A DNA stretch of 64,000 nt from Gammaproteobacteria bacterium (GTDB lineage: Bacteria > Pseudomonadota > Gammaproteobacteria > Thiotrichales > Thiotrichaceae), in contig JAHJJD010000049.1 of assembly GCA_018822845.1 (NCBI GenBank), forward strand, positions 1 through 64,000, given 5' to 3'. Each line of letters starts with the position of its first letter. Within the stretch, counting starts at the first letter, position 1. The notes below the pieces were generated by a model. That model was not told the DNA's origin. It saw only the letters and a program-made list of their open reading frames with translations, and searched no databases. A program made the position numbers and the translations under genes. Below are positions 30,637 through 41,556 of the stretch, piece after piece.

Positions 30637-31505
30637 TGGACATCAAGAATCTGTTTGTAGGCGCAGTTGCCCTGATCGTCATGCTGCTTTACACATCCGT
30701 TTATATGGTTGACCAGCGGCAGAAGGCCATACTGTTCAAATTCCGTGAAATCGTTAACGCTGACATCGGGCCGGGCCTGCATTTCCGCATTCCATTCGTC
30801 AATACGGTCAGCAAGTTTCCATCCCAGATACTGACCATGACCTCCAACTCGGAGCGCTTCCTGACGGGGGAAAAGAAATATGTGCTGGTTGATTTCTTCG
30901 TCAAGTGGCGCATTCAGGATGTATCCGCTTTCTACCGTTCCACTGGTGGTGGCCGGATCGCCGATGCTGAAAACCGGCTTGAACAGATCATGAAAGATGG
31001 CCTGCGCAACGAATTCAGCCGCCGTACCATTGAGGAAGCCCTTTCTGCCGAGCGTGACAACATCATGCACGGGCTGGAAACCAAGTCCAATGAGGTGGCC
31101 AAGCAACTGGGCATTGAAATCGTGGACGTGCGGGTCAGCAAGATCGACTTCCCGGATACTGTCAGCAGTTCCGTGTATGAACGCATGCGTTCCGAACGTC
31201 AGCGGGTTGCCGAAGACTTCCGTTCACGCGGTAAGGAAGAAGCGGAAAAACTGCGCGCGGATGCCGACCGCCAGGCCACCATCATCAAGGCCGAAGCCTA
31301 CAGGGAAGCGGAAAAGATTCGTGGTGAAGGCGACGCCAAAGCAGCTGAAATTTATGCCCGCGCCTATCAGCAGGATGCCGAATTCTATTCCTTCTACCGT
31401 AGCCTGAACGCTTACAAGAACAGCCTTGGCAAAAACGGTGACGTAATGGTGCTGGAACCGGATTCCGAGTTCTTCCGTTACTTCAACCAGCAGTACGCCC
31501 CGTAA
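30636..31505 (+). CDS. hflC: FtsH protease regulator HflC
   Basis: HflC is the partner of HflK and has 289 residues, with an N-terminal membrane span (LFVGAVALIVMLLYTSVYMV) and an SPFH domain (DQRQKAILFKFREIVNADIGPGLHFRIP). A charged helical region with RSRGKEEAEKLRADADRQATII follows. It overlaps hflK by one base (TGATG), which suggests translational coupling and fits the equal amounts needed in the complex. Confidence 0.96.
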   Translation: MDIKNLFVGAVALIVMLLYTSVYMVDQRQKAILFKFREIVNADIGPGLHFRIPFVNTVSKFPSQILTMTSNSERFLTGEKKYVLVDFFVKWRIQDVSAFYRSTGGGRIADAENRLEQIMKDGLRNEFSRRTIEEALSAERDNIMHGLETKSNEVAKQLGIEIVDVRVSKIDFPDTVSSSVYERMRSERQRVAEDFRSRGKEEAEKLRADADRQATIIKAEAYREAEKIRGEGDAKAAEIYARAYQQDAEFYSFYRSLNAYKNSLGKNGDVMVLEPDSEFFRYFNQQYAP

Positions 31506-31511
31506 GCTCCT

Positions 31512-31706
31512 GTGGCTTTCGACTGGAACGATCTGCTCAACGCTGTCGCCCTCCTGCTCATACTGGAGGGGCTTATGCCATTTTTAAGCCCCTCCCGCCT
31601 CAAGCATGCCTATGCGCAATTGCTCAATATGCCGGATAAAACCTTACGAACCATTGGTCTGGTAAGCGTAATTGCTGGTATCCTACTGCTCTTTGTGACT
31701 GACTAG
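31512..31706 (+). CDS. DUF2065 small membrane protein
   Basis: The 64-residue protein starts at GTG (31512). Two hydrophobic segments (LLNAVALLLILEGLMPFLSP and TIGLVSVIAGILLLFV) flank a short basic loop. This is the DUF2065 family, which commonly sits between hflC and hisZ or purA. Its function is unknown. The spacing of 6 bases to hflC and 7 to hisZ places it in the same operon. Confidence 0.88.
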   Translation: MAFDWNDLLNAVALLLILEGLMPFLSPSRLKHAYAQLLNMPDKTLRTIGLVSVIAGILLLFVTD

Positions 31707-31713
31707 CCAAACC

Positions 31714-32904
31714 ATGCCGAAGATTGACCAATATTGGGCGCTTCCCGACGGGATCAGTGAAGCCCTGCCCGATGAAGCGGAAGCGCTGGAACAACTGCGC
31801 CGCCGCTTGCTTGACCTGTTCGCCACCTGGGGTTACCGCCTCGTCATGCCGCCATTGGTGGAATTCATGGAATCGCTCAGCACCGGGCACGGCAGCAACC
31901 TCGACGTACAGACCTTCAAACTGACCGACCAGTTGAGTGGGCGCATGATGGGCCTGCGTGCCGACATGACGCCACAGGTTGCCCGCATCGACGCACACAA
32001 ACTAAAAACTGACCAACCCAACCGCCTGTGCTATATCGGCAGCGTACTACGCACCCGCAGTTTTCACCGCGACGGTTCCCGTTCGCCCTTGCAGGTTGGT
32101 GCCGAGCTGTTTGGCCATGCCGGGCAGGATAGTGATTTCGAGGTCATTTCCCTGTTGCTGGAAACCCTGACCGATTGCCAGATTCCCGATCTGGTGCTGG
32201 ACATCGGGCATGTCGGCATTTTCCGCACCCTTGCCCGCGAAGCAGGCATGAGCACGCAGCAGGAAAGCATTTTCTATGACATGCTGGTGCGCAAATCCCT
32301 GCCTGAAGTGGATGCATGGCTGGAAACAGCCGGTTTGCCCACCGACATCAGTTTGTACCTGCGCCAGCTACCGCGTTTGAGCGGTTCGGCAGAAGTACTG
32401 GAACAGGCTGCCAAACTGTTTGCGGGGGCACACCCCGACATTCGTGCGGCACTCGACTACCTGCAAACACTGGTACAGCGTATTGCCACCAGCTTCCCGT
32501 CATGCAGGGTTCACATTGATCTGGCCGAGTTGAGCGGTTATGACTACCATACGGGCATTGTCTATGGTATTTACACGCCAGGCATGGGTCGCGAAATTGC
32601 CCGTGGCGGACGTTACGACGGCATTGGCGAAGCTTTCGGGCGGGTACGGCCTGCGACCGGTTTCAGCACTGACCTGCGCACACTGGCAAGCTTTGCTTTG
32701 CGCGAAAATCGGCATTCTATCGCTGACCGCATCTTCGCCCCAGCCATACAGGATGCGGCACTGGAGCAACTGATCCGCGACCTGCGCAACCAGGGCAAGC
32801 GGGTTATCCGCGCGCTGGACGGGCAGGCAGGGACTCCGGCGGAACTGGGTTGCAACCAGCAGATTACACAGCAAAATGGCCAATGGGCCGTGACGGCTGC
32901 TTGA
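31714..32904 (+). CDS. hisZ: ATP phosphoribosyltransferase regulatory subunit HisZ
   Basis: The 396-residue protein is a histidyl-tRNA synthetase-like paralogue that does not charge tRNA. It joins the short HisG to form an active, histidine-inhibited first enzyme of histidine synthesis. It begins YWALPDGISEALPDEAEALEQLRRRLLDLF and contains RMMGLRADMTPQVARIDAHK and SGYDYHTGIVYGIYTPG. It lacks a C-terminal anticodon-binding domain. Its position before purA is common in gammaproteobacteria and related groups. Confidence 0.95.
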   Translation: MPKIDQYWALPDGISEALPDEAEALEQLRRRLLDLFATWGYRLVMPPLVEFMESLSTGHGSNLDVQTFKLTDQLSGRMMGLRADMTPQVARIDAHKLKTDQPNRLCYIGSVLRTRSFHRDGSRSPLQVGAELFGHAGQDSDFEVISLLLETLTDCQIPDLVLDIGHVGIFRTLAREAGMSTQQESIFYDMLVRKSLPEVDAWLETAGLPTDISLYLRQLPRLSGSAEVLEQAAKLFAGAHPDIRAALDYLQTLVQRIATSFPSCRVHIDLAELSGYDYHTGIVYGIYTPGMGREIARGGRYDGIGEAFGRVRPATGFSTDLRTLASFALRENRHSIADRIFAPAIQDAALEQLIRDLRNQGKRVIRALDGQAGTPAELGCNQQITQQNGQWAVTAA

Positions 32905-34244
<1,340 letters not shown>

Positions 34245-34245
<1 letters not shown>

Positions 34246-35060
34246 TGGAAGAATCCCCCCCATCCCCAGCCCTTCCCCCGCAAGGGGGGAAGGGAGCAGA
34301 GAGCGATCCGGCTCGTCGGTTTGGGGGGATTATCCGCATCTACGGTGAAGCGGCATTTGCCCGCTTCACCACTTCCCACATCTGCGTCATTGGTGTCGGC
34401 GGTGTCGGTTCCTGGGCGGTGGAAGCGCTTGCCCGCAGCGGCATCGGCACACTTACCCTGATCGACCTCGACAATGTGGCCGAATCCAACATCAACCGTC
34501 AGCTTCCCGCGCTCGGCAGCACCGTAGGCCGCGCCAAGGTCGACGTACTGAAGGAACGTTGCCTCGACATCAACCCTGCCTGCCGGATTCATACCATTGA
34601 AGATTTCATCGAGCGCGACAATCTTGCCGCCCTGATCAAACCCGAATTCGATTACGTACTGGACTGCATCGACACAGCCCGCATCAAGGCCGCCCTGATC
34701 GCCCATTGCCGCCGCAACAAAATCCGCCTGATTACACTGGGTGGAGCCGGGGGGCAACGAGACCCGGGCAAAATCCGCCTGAGCGACCTGAGCCGTACCC
34801 TGCAAGACCCATTGCTGTCCAAAGTACGCAAGGAACTGCGCCAGCAATACGGCTTCAGCAGCAACCCCAAACGGCGTTTCGACATCCCTGCCGTGTGGTC
34901 GGAAGAAGCGATGAAGCTGCCGGAAAACGGCCCTGCCTGCGACCTGAGCTGTGCAGGTGGCATCGGCTCGGTGATGACCGTGACGGCCAGCTTCGCCCTG
35001 GTGGCAGTCAGCCACGTACTCGAACGCATTGCCAAGCTGGCTCCTGACAATTCAGGGTAA
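34245..35060 (+). CDS. tcdA: tRNA threonylcarbamoyladenosine dehydratase
   Basis: This E1-like enzyme uses ATP to cyclise t6A37 to ct6A in tRNAs. The Rossmann nucleotide site is VIGVGGVGSWAVEALARSG (about residues 47-65). It also has LIDLDNVAESNINRQLPAL, the CIDTARIKAALI region and SSNPKRRFDIPAV. The family usually begins only a few residues before RFGGIIRIYG. Here about 25 residues (containing SPPSPALPPQGGKG) come from a repeat element, and the ATG overlaps the purA stop. A later initiation site is possible but none with a good ribosome site is seen. Confidence 0.92.
34252..34331. repeat. AATCCCCC-family hairpin inside the start of tcdA
   Basis: Outer arms AATCCCCCC (34252-34260) and GGGGGGATT (34323-34331) enclose an inner palindrome CCCTTCCCCC/GGGGGGAAGGG. 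The element lies 7 bases after the tcdA ATG and is translated in frame. Confidence 0.8.
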
Positions 35061-35118
35061 TAAACTACACTTGCTACAAGTGCTAGAATTACTGCCTGCA
35101 CTGCCAAAGTAAAGCCTG

Positions 35119-38064
35119 ATGAGGCAAGGAGAACATCCAGACGTGGAGCCGAAAAGCACCAGAACTGCCAATGTCCAGACTGCACTCACTGGCCCCAACC
35201 GCCAACAGCATTTTTGGGAAAGCGTAGCTCGGGTAAACCCCACCCTTGTCACCATTGGCGGGCTGGTTCTCGCCACATTCCTGCGCACTGTCTTCACGCC
35301 GTTGTGGGGCGAGGGTTTTACCTTCATTACCTATTTTCCCATCATCATGCTCATCACCGTGGTGGGCGGATGGAAACACGGTCTGGCGGCCACCCTCATT
35401 GCGTGCCTGCTTGCATTCAGTGTATTTTTGGGCGTCCACCTGCCGTCCCTGGCTGAGGCTATCGCCCTGACAATGTTCGTCCTGGTCAATAGCATGATTA
35501 TTTTTCTTACGGAAATGATCACCCGCGTCAGACGGCAGTCAGATATGGAAGCCGCAGTGGCCAAGGGGCGGATGGAAACCGCCTGGCAGGAAGTCGCGGC
35601 CCTGCGGCAAGCCGAGGAAGCTTTGCATGCGAGTGAGGAACGCTTCCATTCATTGTTCACCAACATGACGGAAGGCTTTTCCCTGCATGAGATCATCACC
35701 GATACACAAGGGCACCCCTGCGATTACCGGTTTCTTGACGTAAACCCGGCGTTTGAACATCTGACAGGAGTGAAGCGCGCGGACTGGGTTGGCAAGCGTG
35801 TGCGGGAGATCCTGCCCGGCATTGAAAACTACTGGATTGACAGCTACGGCAAGGTGGCGCTCACCGGCGAACCTGCCCATTTCGACAAGTACTCCGCCGA
35901 ATTGGGCAAGTGGTATCATGTCTTCGCCTACCGCCCAGCCCCAGAACAGTTTGCCGTCATTTCCACCGACATCACTGAGCGCAAGCAAGCTGAGGATAAG
36001 CTCGGCAAGCTCAACCGCACGCTTCAGGCGCTCACCGCCAGCGGCCATGCCATGCTGGTGGCCAGTGATGAAACCGAGCTATTGAAGGAAGTGTGCAACA
36101 TTATCATTCAGTCTTGCGGGTACTCCATGGTGTGGGTCGGGTTTGCTGAAAATGACACAGACAAAAGCGTGCGCCCGGTAGCCCACGCGGGCTTTGAGGA
36201 CGGTTATCTGGAGGCCATGAACATCACCTGGGCGGCAACCCCACGCGGCCTTGGCCCCACCGGGACGGCCATCCGCACCGCCCAGCCGGTCATATGCCGC
36301 AACATGCTCACAGACCCGCAGTTTGAACCATGGCGGGAACAGGCACTCAAGCGGGGCTACGCCTCCTCCGTCGTGCTTCCCTTGATGAATGCAGGCAAGG
36401 CATTTGGTGCGCTCAACATCTATTCCAGCGAACCTGACCCCTTTTCCGAAGATGAAATCAACCTGCTGACACAACTGACGGATGACCTTGCCTACGGCAT
36501 TGGGGTACGGCGGATGCGGGCGGCCCAGGGGCAGACAGAGGAAAAGCTGCATGAGAGCGGGGAACGCATGGCAAGCATCGTGGCTTCCGCCATGGACGCC
36601 ATCATTTCCATGAATGAACAGCAACAAATCATCCTGTTTAACGCTGCCGCAGAAAAAATGTTCGGCTACAGCGCCAGTGAAGTCATCGGCCACTCGCTCA
36701 CCATGCTGCTGCCCGAACGTTACCGCGCCTCACACGGCAAGTATGTACGCGAATTCGCCACCGCTGGCGTCACCACCCGGCGCATGGGCGCTCTCGGCGA
36801 AATCAGCGGCTGCCGCGCCGATGGAACGGAGTTCCCGATTGAAGCCGCCATTTCCCAGGTGAGGTTGGCCGGGAGCAAAATGTTCACGGTGGTGTTGCGC
36901 GATGTCACCGCCCGCAAGAAGGCCGAACAGGAACTGCTGGAAGCCGACCGACGCAAGGATGAATTCCTCGCCACCCTGGCCCACGAACTGCGCAACCCAC
37001 TCGCCCCGTTGCGTAACTCGCTGTACATTCTGCGCCGCCTGCCAGGCGCTGACAGCGGTCCCGCTACCCAGGTGTATGACATGATGGAACGGCAGGTTGC
37101 CCATCTGGTGCATCTGGTCGATGATCTGCTGGAAGTCTCACGCATCACCAGAGGAAAAATCGAGCTACGCAAGGAACGCACCGATCTGGCCGCCAGCATT
37201 CACAATGCAGTCGAAATGTCGCGTCCGTTAATCGAGGCCGCCGGTCACCATTTCACCCTTGCGTTGCCAGCGGAACCCCTCATCCTTGATGCTGATCCGG
37301 CGCGGCTGGCGCAGATATTTTCCAACCTGCTCAATAACGCTGCCAAATACACCGCCAACCATGGAGAGATCTCGCTCACTGCCTGGCAGGAAGGTGCCGA
37401 AGCCGTAGTGGCAGTGCGGGATAATGGCGTGGGCATCCCGCCCGATATGTTGCCGCGCGTTTTCGACATGTTTACCCAGGTAGACCGCACCCAACGGCAT
37501 TCACAAGGCGGTCTGGGAATTGGCCTGACCCTGGTGCAAAGTCTGGTGCAGATGCATGGCGGGCATATTGAGGCGCACAGCGCCGGGGCGGAACAAGGCA
37601 GCGAATTTCTGCTGCGCCTGCCGCTGGCCGCACTGCCGGGCAGACCAGAAACACCAGCCACCAGCATGGCAACAGCCAGTAATCCGACAGTAAAAATGCG
37701 CATCCTGGTAGTGGATGACAACCATGATGTAGCGGACAGCCTGGGTATATTGCTCCAACTATCAGGCCATGAAGTGCAGGTTGTCTATGACGGGCCATTG
37801 GCGTTGGCGACCATTAGCAGTTACCGGCCCGACGTTGTTCTGCTCGACATCGGCATGCCGGGCATGAATGGCTACGAAGTCGCCCGCCAAGTGCGCAAGC
37901 GGCCTGGCCTCAAGGATTTACCCCTCATTGCCATGACGGGCTGGGGACAGGAAGAAGACCGTCGCCACTCGAAGGAGGCAGGCTTTAACCACCACATTGT
38001 CAAGCCAGTTGACCCCGCCACCCTGGCGCTGGTACTGAAGGAACTTTCCCTGACCCCAAAATAG
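35119..38064 (+). CDS. Hybrid sensor histidine kinase (membrane, PAS, GAF, PAS, kinase, receiver)
   Basis: The 981-residue sensor has several N-terminal membrane segments at about residues 40-130 (VTIGGLVLATFLRTVF, YFPIIMLITVVGGW, AATLIACLLAFSVFL, ALTMFVLVNSMIIFL), similar to DUF4118 sensor modules. A PAS domain (about 175-290), a GAF domain (about 310-455) and a second PAS (about 480-605) follow. The HisKA helix contains FLATLAHELRNPL with the phospho-histidine near 622. The HATPase has NLLNNAAKYT, DNGVGIP and GGLGIGLTLV. The C-terminal receiver (from about 860) has VVDDN and the phosphoacceptor in VVLLDIGMPGMNG. The stimulus is unknown; no partner regulator is adjacent. Confidence 0.92.
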   Translation: MRQGEHPDVEPKSTRTANVQTALTGPNRQQHFWESVARVNPTLVTIGGLVLATFLRTVFTPLWGEGFTFITYFPIIMLITVVGGWKHGLAATLIACLLAFSVFLGVHLPSLAEAIALTMFVLVNSMIIFLTEMITRVRRQSDMEAAVAKGRMETAWQEVAALRQAEEALHASEERFHSLFTNMTEGFSLHEIITDTQGHPCDYRFLDVNPAFEHLTGVKRADWVGKRVREILPGIENYWIDSYGKVALTGEPAHFDKYSAELGKWYHVFAYRPAPEQFAVISTDITERKQAEDKLGKLNRTLQALTASGHAMLVASDETELLKEVCNIIIQSCGYSMVWVGFAENDTDKSVRPVAHAGFEDGYLEAMNITWAATPRGLGPTGTAIRTAQPVICRNMLTDPQFEPWREQALKRGYASSVVLPLMNAGKAFGALNIYSSEPDPFSEDEINLLTQLTDDLAYGIGVRRMRAAQGQTEEKLHESGERMASIVASAMDAIISMNEQQQIILFNAAAEKMFGYSASEVIGHSLTMLLPERYRASHGKYVREFATAGVTTRRMGALGEISGCRADGTEFPIEAAISQVRLAGSKMFTVVLRDVTARKKAEQELLEADRRKDEFLATLAHELRNPLAPLRNSLYILRRLPGADSGPATQVYDMMERQVAHLVHLVDDLLEVSRITRGKIELRKERTDLAASIHNAVEMSRPLIEAAGHHFTLALPAEPLILDADPARLAQIFSNLLNNAAKYTANHGEISLTAWQEGAEAVVAVRDNGVGIPPDMLPRVFDMFTQVDRTQRHSQGGLGIGLTLVQSLVQMHGGHIEAHSAGAEQGSEFLLRLPLAALPGRPETPATSMATASNPTVKMRILVVDDNHDVADSLGILLQLSGHEVQVVYDGPLALATISSYRPDVVLLDIGMPGMNGYEVARQVRKRPGLKDLPLIAMTGWGQEEDRRHSKEAGFNHHIVKPVDPATLALVLKELSLTPK

Positions 38065-38090
38065 TTTTTTACCCTGTGTCAGGTAAAAAA
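38065..38090 (+). terminator. Possible terminator hairpin after the hybrid kinase
   Basis: TTTTTTACC pairs with GGTAAAAAA across an eight-base loop right after the stop codon. The stem is AT-rich and no T run follows, so termination is uncertain. Confidence 0.35.
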
Positions 38091-38330
38091 CGCTTCGGCA
38101 ACCTGATAATTTTCGCCTTTGCGCTGCTGATCGTATTCCTGATATGGGCGTGATGAATATTTAGTGACGAGTGGCAACAGTATCCAGATACGATAATCGG
38201 AAAGTAATTATCATCACAACTTCGTAAAAATGCGCTAATCTAATTGAGCTTGTTAGAATGAATATATTTCATCAAATAAATCAGGCAGATAATAAATATC
38301 TTTGATTACTTGCAGCAAGGAACGCTTAAT

Positions 38331-39311
38331 ATGGATTATGCAAAAGATTCTCCCATGAGGCATTTTGCCATTCGCCTCATGCCCATTGCCGATATTTTAC
38401 TCGCACCATTTGTTTACCCCGCTGGCTGGCTGTTAAAGATGGTCAGACGCGCTGGCGTACACCGCATGCCATCCTGCCGGGCAGCACTTTACCACACAGC
38501 GGTTTTCCCCATCGTCGACCATTACTACGAACCCCAGTTTGACCTGCGCAAAATGAAGCGTAGCGCATCGCTGGAACGCCCCCTGACCGGCATCGACTGG
38601 AATATTGATGAACAGCTCGCTTTACTGGATACTTTTACCCATGCAGATGAGCTTAAAAACCTGCCCAGAAACAAAACCGGTGAACTGGAATTCCATCTTG
38701 AAAATACCCTGTTTGAATCAGGTGATGCTGAATATTGGTATCAATTGATCCGGCATAAAAAACCCAAGCGGATTTTTGAAATCGGCAGCGGCAATTCCAC
38801 CCTGATGGCAATAAAAGCACTTAAACAAAATCAACAGGATGACCCTGCTTACCAATGCAAGCATGTTTGTATCGAACCATATGAAATGCCATGGCTGGAA
38901 AAAACGGGGGTTTCCGTCATGCGCAACAAGGTGGAAGACACAGATTTAAGTTTTTTTGCCGAACTGGAAGAAAACGACATCCTGTTTATCGATTCATCCC
39001 ACATCATCCGCCCGGAAGGCGATGTACTGTTTGAATTCCTCGAACTGTTGCCAACCCTGAACAAGGGCGTCATCGTGCATATCCACGACATCCGCTCACC
39101 ACGTAACTATATGCATGAATGGCTGGTGGATGAAGTCAGGCTGTGGAATGAGCAATACCTGCTGGAAGCTTTCCTGACCCAAAACAAGCACTGGAAAATT
39201 ATCGGAGCCATTAATTATTTACGCCACAATCATTACGACCGTTTGCAGGCTGTCGCGCCGAACCTGACCCCCGAGCGGGAACCAGGCTCGTTCTACATCC
39301 AGCGCGTGTAA
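38331..39311 (+). CDS. Class I SAM-dependent methyltransferase-like protein
   Basis: The start is set at the ATG at 38331 (MDYAKDSPMRHFAIRL) with AAGGAACG before it, giving 326 residues; the track starts seven codons earlier at TTG. The methyltransferase_24-like core has RIFEIGSGNSTLMAIKAL (SAM-binding motif I, about residue 147), CIEPYEMPWL, ENDILFIDSSHIIRPEGD and VIVHIHDIRSPRNY. The N-terminal 110 residues include a hydrophobic stretch (LMPIADILLAPFVYPAGWLL) that may sit on the membrane. The substrate is unknown. The upstream 245 bases are AT-rich with no other gene. Confidence 0.7.
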   Translation: MDYAKDSPMRHFAIRLMPIADILLAPFVYPAGWLLKMVRRAGVHRMPSCRAALYHTAVFPIVDHYYEPQFDLRKMKRSASLERPLTGIDWNIDEQLALLDTFTHADELKNLPRNKTGELEFHLENTLFESGDAEYWYQLIRHKKPKRIFEIGSGNSTLMAIKALKQNQQDDPAYQCKHVCIEPYEMPWLEKTGVSVMRNKVEDTDLSFFAELEENDILFIDSSHIIRPEGDVLFEFLELLPTLNKGVIVHIHDIRSPRNYMHEWLVDEVRLWNEQYLLEAFLTQNKHWKIIGAINYLRHNHYDRLQAVAPNLTPEREPGSFYIQRV

Positions 39312-39319
39312 CCCAGGCG

Positions 39320-41020
39320 TCAGGTCTTGGGCAGTGTGACCCCGCGCTGCCCCTGATACTTGCCCCCCCGATCCCGGTAGGATGTGTCGCAAACTTCATC
39401 CGACTCGAAGAACAGCATTTGCGCCACGCCTTCGTTGGCGTAAATCTTCGCGGGTAACGGCGTCGTGTTGGAAAACTCCAGTGTTACATGCCCTTCCCAC
39501 TCCGGTTCCAGCGGCGTTACATTCACGATGATGCCGCAGTTATGTACAAAAACACCATCTTCCAGTGCAAAATTTCCTGCTTCTGGTACGGTCAGACAGA
39601 AAACGTCGTGATCACCGGGCACAGAGCGGACTGCTGTAACCTTATGGTTTTGTTTGCCTTCCTGCCGTACACCCCGAAATGCATCCAACACTTGTGGGAA
39701 ACGCCTGAATACTGCACGGTCACACTCCAGCAAACGGGCTGCCCCCCGGATTGAACCCGTCTGATGCAAGGCTTTACTCACGGCTTCCTCCGTTATTTCT
39801 CCGCGCAGGCGCAAATGACGGGCAATTTCAGCCTGACGCTGATGTCTGTCGGGGCTGGCCTGCTCCCAAACAGCTTTCATCCGTTCGCCTTGCCGCACCC
39901 GTTCTGCATAGTCCTGATAGCGGGCAAGCATCGCCTCACGATGTACCTGCCGCGTAGCATCGGAAGGATTGCGACGTGCAGCCAACAACTCCTCACGTTG
40001 CGCAGCATATACATCATCATGCCAAAACCGGCTGGCGCGTTCACTTTGCAAACTGGAGTAACGCTCCGCCCATTCCGGGTTCTGCATCCGCTCTTGCAAT
40101 GCAGCACGAATCGAGGCGCTATGCTCATCAGGATCAAACTCATCGCCATAGTTATCCGCATTATGCAGCCGGATATGCGCCTCAGCATCCATCCGCACAA
40201 TGTTCCACGGATTATTGTTCAGACGGTCAATATCAACATGATGGCGGTGGGTATTCGGCATATCAGCATACAAACCATGACGCAGGTTCCACTCGTCCGC
40301 CAGACGGTGCGTAGGATACAAATGCCCATTCAAGGGCTGGTATACCATCTCGTAACCTCGCGCCAACTGTCGATACAAGGGCATTAACGAAGCACCTGGC
40401 GTTAATTCACCGGCAGCCAGCCAACGGCCATCACGCAACATGAACAAATGGTCAGGTGTTGCAAAGATACTTTTCCCATTATCCAGCCCGACTTCAACCA
40501 GGCTATCACGCCCCACATAGCGGGGTGCATCCAGTTGAGTCACAATCAGGCGTCCATTGGCACCAATGCTATACCCCCAAAACAATTCACCTTGTTCGGC
40601 ACGTACCGCCATTTCTTCCAGGGGCAGTGAAGAGCCATCAACCAAGGCAACACGTGTATCTCCCCGGAAACAACGTGCATAAGTCGATTTACCGAGGCAA
40701 ACGGTCAGTACGCTGCGGGGAATGCGGAAATATTCCACCGTCCGCGCCAATGCAAACGAGTTGGGCGGAATGATGCACACATCGCCCTTGAAGTCGACGA
40801 AACTCTTTTCATCAAATGCCTTCGGGTCGACGATAGTGCTGTTGATATTGGTGAAAATCTTGAACTCGTTGGCACAACGCACGTCGTAGCCATAGCTGGA
40901 AGTGCCGTAGGATACGATCTTTTCCCCATTCATTGTGCGCACCTGTCCGTGCTCAAATGGCTCAATCATGCCCTCGTTTTCGGCCATGCGGCGAATCCAG
41001 TGGTCAGACTTGATACTCAT
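39320..41020 (-). CDS. dcd: dCTP deaminase containing an intein
   Basis: dCTP deaminase makes dUTP for thymidylate synthesis. The reading frame codes for 566 residues, three times the usual 190. Residues 1-116 ([21 protein letters not shown] to GKSTYAR) and 495-566 ([22 protein letters not shown] to VTLPKT) together make a normal 188-residue enzyme, with the catalytic Glu region HVTLEF. Residues 117-494 are an in-frame intein inserted directly after the active-site GKSTYAR sequence. The enzyme can work only after protein splicing. The start overlaps the upstream lipoprotein gene's stop by 4 bases. Confidence 0.96.
   Translation of the reverse strand: MSIKSDHWIRRMAENEGMIEPFEHGQVRTMNGEKIVSYGTSSYGYDVRCANEFKIFTNINSTIVDPKAFDEKSFVDFKGDVCIIPPNSFALARTVEYFRIPRSVLTVCLGKSTYARCFRGDTRVALVDGSSLPLEEMAVRAEQGELFWGYSIGANGRLIVTQLDAPRYVGRDSLVEVGLDNGKSIFATPDHLFMLRDGRWLAAGELTPGASLMPLYRQLARGYEMVYQPLNGHLYPTHRLADEWNLRHGLYADMPNTHRHHVDIDRLNNNPWNIVRMDAEAHIRLHNADNYGDEFDPDEHSASIRAALQERMQNPEWAERYSSLQSERASRFWHDDVYAAQREELLAARRNPSDATRQVHREAMLARYQDYAERVRQGERMKAVWEQASPDRHQRQAEIARHLRLRGEITEEAVSKALHQTGSIRGAARLLECDRAVFRRFPQVLDAFRGVRQEGKQNHKVTAVRSVPGDHDVFCLTVPEAGNFALEDGVFVHNCGIIVNVTPLEPEWEGHVTLEFSNTTPLPAKIYANEGVAQMLFFESDEVCDTSYRDRGGKYQGQRGVTLPKT
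39539..40672 (-). mobile_element. Intein with HNH homing endonuclease in dcd
   Basis: The 378-residue insertion begins with Cys ([20 protein letters not shown], block A) and has block [12 protein letters not shown]. It ends DGVFVHN with Cys as the +1 residue, so all four splice residues (Cys1, the block B Thr/His, penultimate His, terminal Asn) are present. The middle holds an HNH nuclease ([20 protein letters not shown] with HIRLH). A DNA-binding region follows, ending in a helix-turn-helix-like segment ([19 protein letters not shown]). It appears able both to splice and to home. Confidence 0.93.
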
Positions 41021-41460
41021 TGCTGCACCCCTACGCCGCCCTGACGCTGAAATGGAACCTTGATCAACGGCAAACGCACCGCGCCGGTCAGGTCATATTG
41101 CAGCTTGCGTTCACGCCACGCCACGGGAGCCAGCCGCGCCAACTCGACGAAATCCAGCCTGATGGGAATACTCACCGGCACTTCCTGCCCTGCGCCAATG
41201 CTTTGCTCCTGAACCTGGTCACCGCTAGCGACCGGGTGGCCATTGAGACTTAGACCATACTCAATACCCCTGATAGGCAAAGGAAATGGGTTGGGGTTAC
41301 TGACATTCAAGGTCACAATGGCAGTCCCCTGTGTCAGGGAAATATTCTGCAAACCGATATTCTGGATGGAAACCTTGGGTTGTTCGACGATGCCGGGAAC
41401 ACCGCTACAGGCTTGTAACAATAACGCGGTAAATACAAAAGCAAAGATACGTTTCAGCAT
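41017..41460 (-). CDS. LEA type 2 (WHy-domain) lipoprotein
   Basis: The 147-residue protein has a lipoprotein signal ([13 protein letters not shown]; lipobox LQAC, lipid on Cys18). The mature part has the LEA14/WHy pattern: [44 protein letters not shown] and [15 protein letters not shown]. Such proteins are beta-sandwich folds in the periplasm or outer membrane and are often linked to stress, but no function can be given. It is translationally adjacent to dcd. Confidence 0.82.
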   Translation of the reverse strand: MLKRIFAFVFTALLLQACSGVPGIVEQPKVSIQNIGLQNISLTQGTAIVTLNVSNPNPFPLPIRGIEYGLSLNGHPVASGDQVQEQSIGAGQEVPVSIPIRLDFVELARLAPVAWRERKLQYDLTGAVRLPLIKVPFQRQGGVGVQQ

Positions 41461-41500
41461 GGCTTTTCTTCATTTGGGATGGATTGCTGAATACTAAACG

Positions 41501-41532
41501 AAAAAGGCCGTGGCAGGAAATCACCACGGCCT
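41501..41532 (-). terminator. Rho-independent terminator after the Mrp gene
   Basis: On the minus strand AGGCCGTGG/CCACGGCCT forms a nine-base stem followed by TTTTC, 25 bases after the mrp stop codon. It separates mrp from the lipoprotein-dcd pair. Confidence 0.85.
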
Positions 41533-41556
41533 GTTAAGCTCCCTCAACCGGAAAGC

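Noticed and set aside
38076-38153. 25-residue GTG-started hydrophobic peptide (SGKKRFGNLIIFAFALLIVFL) after the hybrid kinase
   Set aside because: It looks like a small membrane peptide, but no ribosome site precedes it, its start lies in a hairpin, and one such frame is expected by chance in AT-rich DNA.
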